Assembly (NCBI RefSeq): GCF_010692395.1
Contig: NZ_JAAHHS010000048.1
Coordinates: 1-32,802 of the forward strand
From: Moorena sp. SIO3H5
GTDB lineage: Bacteria > Cyanobacteriota > Cyanobacteriia > Cyanobacteriales > Coleofasciculaceae
Direction of reading: 5' to 3'
Length of the DNA: 32,802 bases
Shown: in pieces, positions 16,294-23,947 of the stretch
Layout of the letters: the number at the start of each line of letters is the position of its first letter
How positions within the stretch are numbered: the first letter of the stretch is position 1
Program-made: the position numbers and the translations under genes
The notes under the pieces: generated by a model
What the model saw: only the letters and a program-made list of their open reading frames with translations
What the model was told of the DNA's origin: nothing
Databases searched by the model: none

Positions 16294-16425
16294 GTTGAGT
16301 TTTAATTTCTAGGTCAATAGTCTCGCTTAATTTTCTAGAACACCTCACACCTTGCACGCTGAACCCTAGACCCTACACCCCCTTCTCTGGCAAAATCCCT
16401 TGGCTTCCAAGGGATTTTAGCCTTG

Positions 16426-17745
16426 TCACAGAGCTAGAGACCGAAACTTTTCTGTTTCTGCTAACGCTGGGTTGATCCCAAACCAGCGCCCTTGTTCATC
16501 TTGGTATTCATAGACAAACATACTGCGCAACAGGGTTTGATATTCTTGTTCCCCCTTGACGGACTGCTGTTGCACGACTTGAGATAGCAACTTCCACTCT
16601 TCCTCTTCAACAGCCAGAGTTAAATCATCTCGGTATCCCTTAATCACACGCTCTAAACAACTCCTGGAAAAGGGCGGGTCTTCCTGTTGCAAACAGTTAT
16701 ACAGCAACCCTAACAAGTTACGGACATGACCCCCACTAATGCGACACATCCGGTCGAGGGTTTCTGGGCTATCAAATACTAGTGGAATCAGATTTAGCCG
16801 CTGTTGAGGATCAACCATTGGAAAAGCTCGGGCTAACAAGAGCTGTCGCAGCAGTGCCATACCTTCTGGATAGTCACTACCATCCCGTAACTGTATGGGC
16901 ACCATGGGCAAAATTTTTGGAGCTACACCACCACCGACTCGATTTTTGAGAGTTTCGTACTCGTTGGAAAACATTAAGGATAAGGGTAGAGTGTAAACCA
17001 CATGGCAGTTCAAACGCCTTAACTGAGTACCACGGTCGATAAAGAGATACTCTGGCTGGGAGCGACCTGAAGCCATGGAGCGATTATCAACTCGGTCAAG
17101 ATTATCAATAATCACCACCAAACCCTTTTTGCCAAGCAATTTCAGCTGCTGAATCGCTGATTGTAAAATTTCTTCGTTGATGGCATTCAAAATGCTTTGG
17201 GTGCGGGGTTCTAGATGCTGTCGTAGCAGTTGGCGTTGCTGAGGACTGTCTTTACTTCTGGCTGTAATCTTGGCAATGCCTACCGAAAATTCGGCTTCTG
17301 TTGAAAACTCAATAGGAGTTTGCAAAAAGTCTTTGATTTCATTAAATAATTTACTAAAGTAACTGGGTTTGAGCTGTATGCTGATCGCTTCTAGGCTTTC
17401 ACAGACTGACCTAGCGATGCTGAGTAAAATGTCACTGACATCAACATCCACCATGTCTAGGTCTTGAGAGGACTCAAAATAAACAACATGAAATTGCTGC
17501 TTTTCCAACTCGGCTTTAAGTCTTAACAACTCAGTAGACTTACCACAGCCAATGTGACCAGTAAACAATTGACAGGTAGGTTCATCTGGTGACAGACGGG
17601 TAATGGTTCGTCCTAAAGCTTCGATAATCTTTCCTCCCCTGACAGCGGAAAAATCGATATAGTATGGATGGTCTTCTGGATTACCCATATCTAAGGTTTT
17701 AGCTGGGTTACACGCTTTGAAAAATCTTGGTAGATGCAGTTCCAT
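16426..17745 (-). CDS. AAA/STAND-type P-loop ATPase of unknown function (439 aa)
   Basis: Walker A is GHIGCGKST (residues 63-71) and Walker B is GLVVIIDNLDRV (D214, with NLD as in STAND/KAP/ORC-like ATPases). A sensor-like arginine region ISGGHVRNLLGLLY lies near residue 340. The N terminus reads LHLPRFFKACNPAKTL. No membrane segment and no fused repeats are present. The frame is open to a GTG at 17760, but the ATG at 17745 has a GGGAGG Shine-Dalgarno eight bases upstream and is the better start. It is in the same direction as the STAND/WD40 gene 1 kb downstream, and a structured segment (17838-17910) lies in its upstream region. I do not recognise a specific function; a regulatory or defence-type ATPase is possible. 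Confidence 0.8.
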   Translation of the reverse strand: MELHLPRFFKACNPAKTLDMGNPEDHPYYIDFSAVRGGKIIEALGRTITRLSPDEPTCQLFTGHIGCGKSTELLRLKAELEKQQFHVVYFESSQDLDMVDVDVSDILLSIARSVCESLEAISIQLKPSYFSKLFNEIKDFLQTPIEFSTEAEFSVGIAKITARSKDSPQQRQLLRQHLEPRTQSILNAINEEILQSAIQQLKLLGKKGLVVIIDNLDRVDNRSMASGRSQPEYLFIDRGTQLRRLNCHVVYTLPLSLMFSNEYETLKNRVGGGVAPKILPMVPIQLRDGSDYPEGMALLRQLLLARAFPMVDPQQRLNLIPLVFDSPETLDRMCRISGGHVRNLLGLLYNCLQQEDPPFSRSCLERVIKGYRDDLTLAVEEEEWKLLSQVVQQQSVKGEQEYQTLLRSMFVYEYQDEQGRWFGINPALAETEKFRSLAL

Positions 17746-17837
17746 AAATGAACCTCCCACTCCCTGTGGTGATGGTTATGGTTTACAGAAGGCGGTTAGA
17801 AAGCCCACTCCTTTAACAGGGTGAGATAGAAAGCGTC

Positions 17838-17910
17838 GCCAGTAAATAGTCTTTTGTAAAAGACTAATCACTAATCACTGGCCCATCCCACGACTAAGGT
17901 ACGTGGGATG
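17838..17910. other. Compact structured segment: nested hairpin plus adjacent hairpin
   Basis: An outer stem GCCAGT/ACTGGC (17838-17843 with 17877-17882) encloses a perfect hairpin AGTCTTTT-GT-AAAAGACT (17848-17865). One base further, CATCCCACG/CGTGGGATG (17884-17892 with 17902-17910) forms a perfect 9-bp hairpin. It lies ~95-165 bases upstream of the divergently oriented AAA gene and ~270 bases before ftsQ. It may be an RNA structure (5' leader or small RNA), or an end fragment of an IS200/IS605-like or MITE element, which also use terminal hairpins. The rest of the 17746-18181 spacer shows only a HIP1-containing GC-rich patch at ~18094-18125. Confidence 0.5.
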
Positions 17911-18181
17911 AGTTAACTATAGAGGACTGCTGCCGGCAGCAATGCCAATTCCTATCAGGCTGATGGAACCTGTTAAGTATAAAACGTGGGAACCTAGTAG
18001 TGGTTAAATTAAAAAAAGTATTTGGTGCTCTCTGACGGAATTGCAAAGTTCAAACCTTGTCGTTACCCAGATTTTTGGGTAGATTGGCGTGAAGCGATCG
18101 CGCCGCAGCGCAAACGCCCACGCGCCAATTGTCAGGCTTACTTCAAGTCATAAATGTACTCTGTCGATTGATCGGTAGTAG

Positions 18182-19024
18182 ATGACCAACATCGCATCAG
18201 TCTCTCAATCACAATTGTCTAATCGACGCAAACAACTGCGACGGACACGCCGGATTAAATTTTATCAAAGGATTTGGCGTACACTTTTGGTGGGCGGTAT
18301 TGCTGGAAGTTTACTCTGGGCAATAACTTTACCAGATTGGATGATTCGTCACCCAGAACAAATCGAGATTCAAGGGAATTATTGGCTTTCTGCTAAAGCG
18401 ATTCGCTCCCTGCTGCCCTTATCCTATCCCCAGTCTTTACTGCAAGTACAACCCCAAGTCCTTGCCGAGTTTCTGGAGTCTGAAGCTCCTATTGCTTCGG
18501 CTCTAGTTAGCCGTCAACTCATACCACCAGGATTGACAATACAAATTAGAGAGCGTCAACCAGTGGCTATTGCTGAGCAGAGTAAACCCGAAACCAGAAA
18601 AAACAAAAACTCTACCCCAACGTTGGGTTTAGTCGATGAGCAAGGGATCTGGAGTCCCAAGACCAGTTACGAACCACTCTCGGCCAACCTGAAGTTACCG
18701 AAGTTGAAAGTGATTGGTCAAAATTCCGTTTATCGTCCTTACTGGTTCGATTTTTATCAAGCTGTGAGTCATTCGGCTGTCAAAGTTTTTGAGATCGATT
18801 GGCGAAATCCAGGCAACTTAATTCTGAAAACCGAGTTAGGAAATGTACATTTAGGTCCTTACAGTGAAAGCTTCCCCACGCAACTGAGAGTTCTAGACCA
18901 GATGCGAGAATTGCCGAAGCGCACACAAAAAAGCCAAATAGCTTACATTGACCTGCAAAACCCAGACTTACCATCGATTCAAATGATCACAGACCATGAC
19001 AGTGTGAAATCCAGAGTTAAATAA
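18182..19024 (+). CDS. ftsQ: Cell division protein FtsQ/DivIB
   Basis: The 280-residue single-pass protein has a basic cytoplasmic N terminus (SNRRKQLRRTRRIKFYQR), one membrane segment (~33-50), a POTRA domain (~56-128: IEIQGNYWLSAKAIRSLLPLSYPQSLLQVQPQVLAEFLE...IQIRERQPVAIAE) and a periplasmic beta domain. FtsQ links early divisome proteins to the septal peptidoglycan synthesis complex. The charged linker after residue ~135 (SKPETRKNKNSTPT) is variable in the family. It is followed by ftsZ after 220 bases, the usual cyanobacterial order. The murC-murB pair that often precedes ftsQ is absent here; the AAA gene lies upstream instead. Confidence 0.9.
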   Translation: MTNIASVSQSQLSNRRKQLRRTRRIKFYQRIWRTLLVGGIAGSLLWAITLPDWMIRHPEQIEIQGNYWLSAKAIRSLLPLSYPQSLLQVQPQVLAEFLESEAPIASALVSRQLIPPGLTIQIRERQPVAIAEQSKPETRKNKNSTPTLGLVDEQGIWSPKTSYEPLSANLKLPKLKVIGQNSVYRPYWFDFYQAVSHSAVKVFEIDWRNPGNLILKTELGNVHLGPYSESFPTQLRVLDQMRELPKRTQKSQIAYIDLQNPDLPSIQMITDHDSVKSRVK

Positions 19025-19244
19025 GGATAAGCGTTGAAGCTCAGACAGGTGTAAATCCCTACTCTGACAGCTAAACCGAGGTGATATTTCCAGCAACCTA
19101 TGTTTTGTTTGAGGTCAGTTATCGGGTATAGAGCCAGGCAATGCCCGGGTCTTTGGTTTTTCAATCAACTTACTCTATAGTTAACTCAGACTGCTACATA
19201 TAACTTATAAAGATAAAGATAAACACTTACCCTCACCTCTTGCA

Positions 19245-20516
19245 ATGACGCTTAATAGTAAACTAGGGCTTGCTGCTAAAAGTTCTAAAATCATCGCAGA
19301 AGCAGATCTTTCATTAGGATCCGACAATACACATCCTTTTAGTAACTCTGTATTACAATTCGGTCAAACTTATGATTCTAATCGCATACCCAGGGAAGAA
19401 ACTAGGAGTGACAATATCGTGCCAGGTAGCGTTGCAAAAATCAAGGTCATTGGTGTTGGCGGGGGTGGTGGTAACGCAGTTAACCGCATGATTGCCAGTG
19501 ATGTCAGTGGAGTAGAGTTCTGGTCAATTAACACAGATGCTCAAGCACTAGCCCAATCAGCAGCACCCCAGCGCTTACAAATGGGCCAGAAGTTGACCCG
19601 AGGGTTGGGAGCAGGAGGGAACCCAGCCATTGGTCAAAAAGCCGCTGAAGAATCCCGGGAGGAAATTGCTCAGGCTCTAGAAGACACTGACCTGGTTTTC
19701 ATTACTGCTGGGATGGGGGGTGGCACTGGCACAGGAGCTGCCCCGATTGTAGCAGAAGTTGCTAAAGAGATGGGTGCTTTAACTGTGGGAGTGGTCACTC
19801 GTCCATTTACCTTTGAAGGACGCCGTCGTACTTCCCAAGCCGAGGAAGGAATTGCCGCTCTGGGGAGTCGAGTCGATACCCTAATTGTTATTCCCAATAA
19901 TAAACTTTTGTCAGTGATTTCAGAACAGACTCCTGTTCAAGAAGCATTTAAAGTAGCTGATGATATCCTGCGTCAGGGGGTGCAAGGTATCTCTGATATT
20001 ATTACTATTCCTGGCTTGGTCAATGTAGATTTTGCCGATGTGCGAGCGGTGATGGCAGATGCTGGTTCGGCTCTGATGGGCATTGGGATGGGTTCTGGAA
20101 AATCCCGAGCTAGAGAGGCAGCAGTAGCCGCCATTTCTTCTCCTCTGCTGGAGTCTTCTATTGAAGGGGCTAGAGGGGTAGTTTTAAATATTACTGGTGG
20201 CAGTGATCTGACCCTCCATGAAGTTAATTCAGCAGCAGAAACTGTTTATGAAGTGGTTGACCCCAATGCCAATATCATCTTTGGAGCAGTAATTGATGAT
20301 AAGCTCCAGGGTGAAATTAGAATTACTGTGATTGCTACGGGATTTACCGGAGAAGCCCAGTCTGCACCTAAATCGGTGGAAACTCCCCTGAATCGACGAC
20401 CAATTGCTCCTACACCGATGCCCCCTACTCCCAAGGTTGAGCCGAAGAGTAGACCAGGATTAGATATTCCAGAATTCCTGCAACGGCGTCGTTTTCCCAG
20501 AGGACCAAAGGAGTAG
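19245..20516 (+). CDS. ftsZ: Cell division GTPase FtsZ
   Basis: The 423-residue tubulin-like GTPase polymerises into the division ring. The globular core starts near residue 63 ([19 protein letters not shown]). The tubulin signature GGGTGTG is at 158-164 and the catalytic T7 loop [11 protein letters not shown] at 260-270. The conserved C-terminal peptide is [11 protein letters not shown] (~405-415), used by membrane tethers. An N-terminal extension of ~60 residues precedes the core, as in many filamentous cyanobacteria. The ATG at 19245 is the most upstream start and includes that extension. The 220-base spacer after ftsQ could contain its own promoter. Downstream comes a coiled-coil membrane protein, not the gshB found after ftsZ in some cyanobacteria. 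Confidence 0.97.
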   Translation: MTLNSKLGLAAKSSKIIAEADLSLGSDNTHPFSNSVLQFGQTYDSNRIPREETRSDNIVPGSVAKIKVIGVGGGGGNAVNRMIASDVSGVEFWSINTDAQALAQSAAPQRLQMGQKLTRGLGAGGNPAIGQKAAEESREEIAQALEDTDLVFITAGMGGGTGTGAAPIVAEVAKEMGALTVGVVTRPFTFEGRRRTSQAEEGIAALGSRVDTLIVIPNNKLLSVISEQTPVQEAFKVADDILRQGVQGISDIITIPGLVNVDFADVRAVMADAGSALMGIGMGSGKSRAREAAVAAISSPLLESSIEGARGVVLNITGGSDLTLHEVNSAAETVYEVVDPNANIIFGAVIDDKLQGEIRITVIATGFTGEAQSAPKSVETPLNRRPIAPTPMPPTPKVEPKSRPGLDIPEFLQRRRFPRGPKE

Positions 20517-20822
20517 AAAAAAACTGGCACAAACCAGATGGCATGGAAGTAAAGCTTTTGCAACCTATAGCCAAGGCAAGACTGTTGTCGCTTCCCTTGG
20601 TAATTGCTGGTTTTACTACTAGGCGTGAAAAATTTCCTAGACATTTCTCCATTGTCTGAACCCATGGGAAACTTTTTTCGGTTATCACTATCAATAGGGT
20701 GAATCAACCAGACTATGCAGCGGGAGTTTTTGTTGACTATCTCCCTAGCTTTGAGCCAACAAGGGCTGCCCACAGATTAAAATTTCAACTATTCTTGCCT
20801 TGGATGAAGTTTAGCTATACTT
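20517..20822. other. Spacer after ftsZ with a stem-loop
   Basis: No gene is supported; the - strand ORFs here are in-frame continuations of ftsZ antisense sequence. A hairpin CCAAGG-C-AAG / CTT-C-CCTTGG (20571-20600, nine pairs, one mismatch) lies 54 bases after the ftsZ stop. It lacks a T run, so it is a processing or pausing structure at best. Confidence 0.45.
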
Positions 20823-21431
20823 ATGACTTCTAATCACCGAACCAACCCCCCTATGCCCAAATCTAGTAGCGATCGTTACCCTAGTTCAACATCGGCAAAC
20901 AAATCGAATACATACTGTCCGTCAGTACCAATTTCTGTATACCGGGAACTAGCAGCTGAGTTGCAAGCAACACAGGCGATGTTGGACTCTCTCCATTCTC
21001 AAAATCAGCATTTAGTTAAACAACACCAGCAGCTGCGACAGGAAGTTAAAACAGTTATTAATTCAGCTCTGCATCTACAGCAGGTGATGAATTCCTTAGA
21101 ACCAGTGAGTCCAGCTGAAGTCAATCGACCTCAGCCAGTAAAGCCGCCGGAACCCCGTCAAGCTCCACCAATTCCATCCCAGCGCACCGCTACAACTATC
21201 CCAGGGGGTGAATTTTCCCCACCTCAGAGGAAACCTCAAACCCCTCCCTCTTCCTATCGAGAAACTTTAGTGATTGAACAACAAGACAATCGCTCCCTGC
21301 GAAGTTCCCAGCCAGAGGCAGTGTCATATGTCAATGGCTGGGTGTTGGTTATAGCCATCTTGGGAATTGTCTTGAGCGCATTTGGTGCTGGCTTTTTAGT
21401 GGTGAAACCGATACTAGATAGTAATCGTTGA
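20823..21431 (+). CDS. Single-pass membrane protein with coiled coil and Pro-rich linker
   Basis: This 202-residue protein has a Ser/Asn-rich N terminus (1-36), a heptad-like coiled coil (~37-92: YRELAAELQATQAMLDSLHSQNQHLVKQHQQLRQEVKTVI), a Pro/Gln-rich linker (~93-145), and one C-terminal membrane segment (~173-194, GWVLVIAILGIVLSAFGAGFLVV) with a short KPILDSNR tail. The topology suggests a tail-anchored protein facing the cytoplasm. I do not recognise a named family; similar proteins occur in cyanobacteria. Its place 300 bases after ftsZ in the same direction makes a role at the envelope or septum conceivable but unproven. An alternative start is the Met at residue 11 (MPKSSSDR). Confidence 0.7.
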   Translation: MTSNHRTNPPMPKSSSDRYPSSTSANKSNTYCPSVPISVYRELAAELQATQAMLDSLHSQNQHLVKQHQQLRQEVKTVINSALHLQQVMNSLEPVSPAEVNRPQPVKPPEPRQAPPIPSQRTATTIPGGEFSPPQRKPQTPPSSYRETLVIEQQDNRSLRSSQPEAVSYVNGWVLVIAILGIVLSAFGAGFLVVKPILDSNR

Positions 21432-22351
21432 ACCATTGTGCTGCCTGATTAATCGATTAATGGCGGGTTCTTCGAGATTCATCCGCCTAATCTAATCTTG
21501 TACTAAACCTCGGCTGTATTTACCGCTATTTTCGGTTCCCCATTGCACCATTTGGAAAAGTACCATCATTACTCTCAAGGGTTTATCAGTTTTTAGGAGT
21601 TAATGGCCAAGTGTATAAAGCTTGCCAGGGTAAATTGTGCCGATAAAATTGGCTGATATCCGAATCTGTTTACTCAGATCAATTCCACAGTCATTAGTCA
21701 GTGATGAAGGGCAACAAAAAACCTACTCAACCTGAGTTCTATATAAGCGATCGCTCTATGAACGAGTAACGGATAGAAGATTTGGGCAACTAGGGTAGAT
21801 GAAGGCTTTCAGCGTCAGCTTGGACTCAGGTTAACATTCATTCTTATGTCTAACTCATAACAATGAATTTTAGCAGAGTGAGTATTTAATCGGAAGTAGA
21901 ACTGCTCCTACACAGCAAGGCATGGTCTAGATTGGTTGTGAGTGCTCTGTTCACCTGAGTTCGAGATCAGCGTACACTCCAGAAAAAATCACGGTCCGCG
22001 CCTCCAAGGGCGCGAGGTATTGCTCGCGCCCTTGGGTCGCACCGCAATCTACTAAAACAACATTGATATCGGTAGTCATAGTTTGTTAGGAAGATCTGAC
22101 GAACAGACTTAGATCTGTTACCGATGCAGCAAGGGAACAGAGAAGCCAGCGTGGTCTTGGGGGAAACCCCACTCGCCCTTTGCCTCAAGAATGGATTTAA
22201 GAAACACGAACCGGCAGCAAATCCATAAACGATAGGGGTTTGACAAAGTGTTTCTGCCAGAGATGGGTTTGAATTGATCGGGACACAACAACAAGGTAAA
22301 ACTCATATTAATGACCAAAATGGCAAGCAGTTCTCAGAAAGAGGATTTACA
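21432..22351. other. 0.9-kb intergenic region
   Basis: No credible gene on either strand; the 60-73 codon - strand ORFs show no family resemblance and one runs through a palindromic repeat. It contains a perfect 14-bp palindrome ATTAATCGATTAAT (21448-21461), a HIP1 octamer near 21747, a long GC hairpin (22004-22035), and an AAAGAGG Shine-Dalgarno (ending ~22344) for the leader ORF that follows. Confidence 0.5.
22004..22035. repeat. Perfect 13-bp GC-rich hairpin repeat
   Basis: The arms 22004-22016 and 22023-22035 (CCAAGGGCGCGAG and its complement) pair perfectly around a six-base loop, flanked by GCGCCT and GGTCGC. The G+C content is far above the surroundings. No T tract follows, so it looks like an interspersed repeat and not a terminator. 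Confidence 0.75.
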
Positions 22352-22393
22352 ATGAACTATCAGGTTTCTATGAGTATGAGCGTGCAACTGTGA
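22352..22393 (+). CDS. Putative 13-residue leader peptide overlapping the NB-ARC start
   Basis: ATG at 22352 has an AGAGG Shine-Dalgarno (22340-22344) at good spacing and encodes MNYQVSMSMSVQL, ending in TGA at 22391-22393. That stop overlaps the GTG start of the NB-ARC gene by the GTGA arrangement. The NB-ARC GTG itself has no Shine-Dalgarno, so its translation may depend on ribosomes finishing this leader. Alternatively the ATG is the ancestral start, separated from its gene by a small indel. Confidence 0.45.
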   Translation: MNYQVSMSMSVQL

Positions 22394-23739
22394 TTCCCTA
22401 TGACTTTCTAAAAGCGATCGCAAATGAACACGGTGTATCTAAAGCCGAGCTGGAGGTTGTGGCTTTGGCGATGGAGGGTCAATCGACAAACGCGATCGCA
22501 AAAATCCTCGACATTAGTGAACATGCAGTGCGAAAAAGACTCAGCGAGGTCTACAAAAAGTTTCCGATATCGGGGACAGGACCTGTAAAGCTAACCAAAC
22601 TGCAACAGCTGCTGGTCAATCGCTATCAGACTCATCTAGAAACCCAGGATATCTCCTCTAACGGCAGAAGCTATACCCCTATCTCTACTGTCCAATCCTC
22701 AAACCCCAAGCATATGGATTGGGGTGAGGCACCAGATGTTTCGGTTTTCTATGGTCGCACTGAAGAACTACGCCAGTTAGAAACATGGATTGTTAAAGAT
22801 CGTTGCCGATTGGTGGCACTACAGGGTATGGCAGGGATTGGTAAAACCACCTTGTCAGTGAAGCTGGCTAAACAAATTCAGGATCAGTTCAAGTATGTGG
22901 TATGGCGTTCCTTACGTCAGGCACCCCGGTTAGAGGATATCCTAGCAGCACTGCTCCAATCTTTATCTAGGCCCCTAGAAACTGTAGGATATGAAACCGC
23001 AGGGGGGTTAAACCCACTCCCTAGTCCTAAAGCTGCCAAGGAGCTTATCTCCCAACTAATTGAGTACTGCCGTCAACACCGTTGTTTGATAGTCCTCAAC
23101 GGTGCCGAATCTATTCTACAGATTGGTACACTTGCCGGCATCTACCGAGAAGGGTATGAAGGCTATGGTGAATTCATCAGACGCTGGGGAGAAGAACCCC
23201 ATGAAAGCTGTTTGTTGATTACCAGTCAGGAGAAACTCAGCGAAATTTCTTTACAAGAAGGAGAGACTTCACCTGTTCGTTCCTTAAAACTTGAAGGTTT
23301 AGGGGAAGCCGCTCAGTATATTTTGCAGGAAAAAGGATTGTCTGGGCAGAAAAACTGGGAGTATTTAATTAAGGGGTATCGTGGCAATCCCTTGATGTTA
23401 AAACTTGTTGCCATAACCATAAAAGAAGTGTTTGATGGCAGTGTGACCGATTTTTTGGCAACTACCCTATTTACCCATGACGTTAGTGACTTTATCGAAG
23501 ACATCTTAGATCGGTTATCAGATTTGGAACATAAAATTATATATACCATGGCTAGTCATAAAGAGCCTGTAATTTTAACTCAATTACAGGATGAATTACT
23601 GGAGATATCGCCTCAGGAATTACTCAGGGCTCTAGCCTCCCTGAGACAGCGATCCCTAGTGGAAAAATCTGAAGGCGGATTCACCTTGCCTCCTGCAGTC
23701 ATGGAAGTTAATAACCAATTAATTGCTGAGCGAGAATAG
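22390..23739 (+). CDS. NB-ARC (STAND) ATPase with N-terminal HTH, lacking a sensor repeat domain
   Basis: Residues ~5-75 form a LuxR-like helix-turn-helix region (VSKAELEVVALAMEGQSTNAIAKILDISEHAVRKRLSEVYKKF), known at the N terminus of many cyanobacterial NB-ARC/WD40 proteins. The NB-ARC domain follows: Walker A GMAGIGKTT (146-154), Walker B position LIVLNGAES where the usual Asp is Asn (N237), SCLLITSQEK (RNBS-B-like; the usual TSRE arginine is Gln), and GYRGNPLMLK (GLPL-like). A winged-helix region runs to VMEVNNQLIAERE and the protein stops there at 449 aa, exactly where WD40 or TPR repeats normally begin. No repeat-coding sequence follows. The start is a GTG overlapping a 13-codon leader ORF. 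It may be a shortened regulator or a decaying paralogue. Confidence 0.82.
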   Translation: MIPYDFLKAIANEHGVSKAELEVVALAMEGQSTNAIAKILDISEHAVRKRLSEVYKKFPISGTGPVKLTKLQQLLVNRYQTHLETQDISSNGRSYTPISTVQSSNPKHMDWGEAPDVSVFYGRTEELRQLETWIVKDRCRLVALQGMAGIGKTTLSVKLAKQIQDQFKYVVWRSLRQAPRLEDILAALLQSLSRPLETVGYETAGGLNPLPSPKAAKELISQLIEYCRQHRCLIVLNGAESILQIGTLAGIYREGYEGYGEFIRRWGEEPHESCLLITSQEKLSEISLQEGETSPVRSLKLEGLGEAAQYILQEKGLSGQKNWEYLIKGYRGNPLMLKLVAITIKEVFDGSVTDFLATTLFTHDVSDFIEDILDRLSDLEHKIIYTMASHKEPVILTQLQDELLEISPQELLRALASLRQRSLVEKSEGGFTLPPAVMEVNNQLIAERE

Positions 23740-23947
23740 TCATAAGATACCGGTTTACGAATTTTTTTAAACTATTAAAAGTTCAATTTTATAACTGGGT
23801 GATATCGAGTTCAGTTAATCAGTTATTATTCAGGTAAGTCGTTAATTTGAAATTATTAATGGTCAACGGTCAATTAAAAATTAACAATTCACAAACAACC
23901 AAGAATGATAAGTATTAAATTGAACATGATATGACTCAAAATGGTTT

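Larger units (their letters stand above)
15409..16425. other. 1-kb repeat-bearing spacer between the STAND and AAA genes
   Basis: No ORF with family resemblance is present on either strand. The spacer contains two small dyads near the STAND start (15443-15488), a GTCCA/TGGAC hairpin (~15670), a T10 run (~15771), and two long imperfect palindromes (15948-15991 and 16248-16293). The last ~80 bases before 16426 include TCCCTTGG/CCAAGGGA, a hairpin just past the AAA stop codon that may help end its transcript. Confidence 0.5.

Noticed and set aside
20246..20773. 175-codon ORF on the - strand over the end of ftsZ
   Set aside because: More than half of it is antisense to the conserved C-terminal part of ftsZ. 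The remainder has no family resemblance and its composition follows the ftsZ codon pattern.
21967..22188. 73-codon ORF on the - strand with many Arg and Cys residues
   Set aside because: It runs through a perfect palindromic repeat and has no family resemblance or Shine-Dalgarno.
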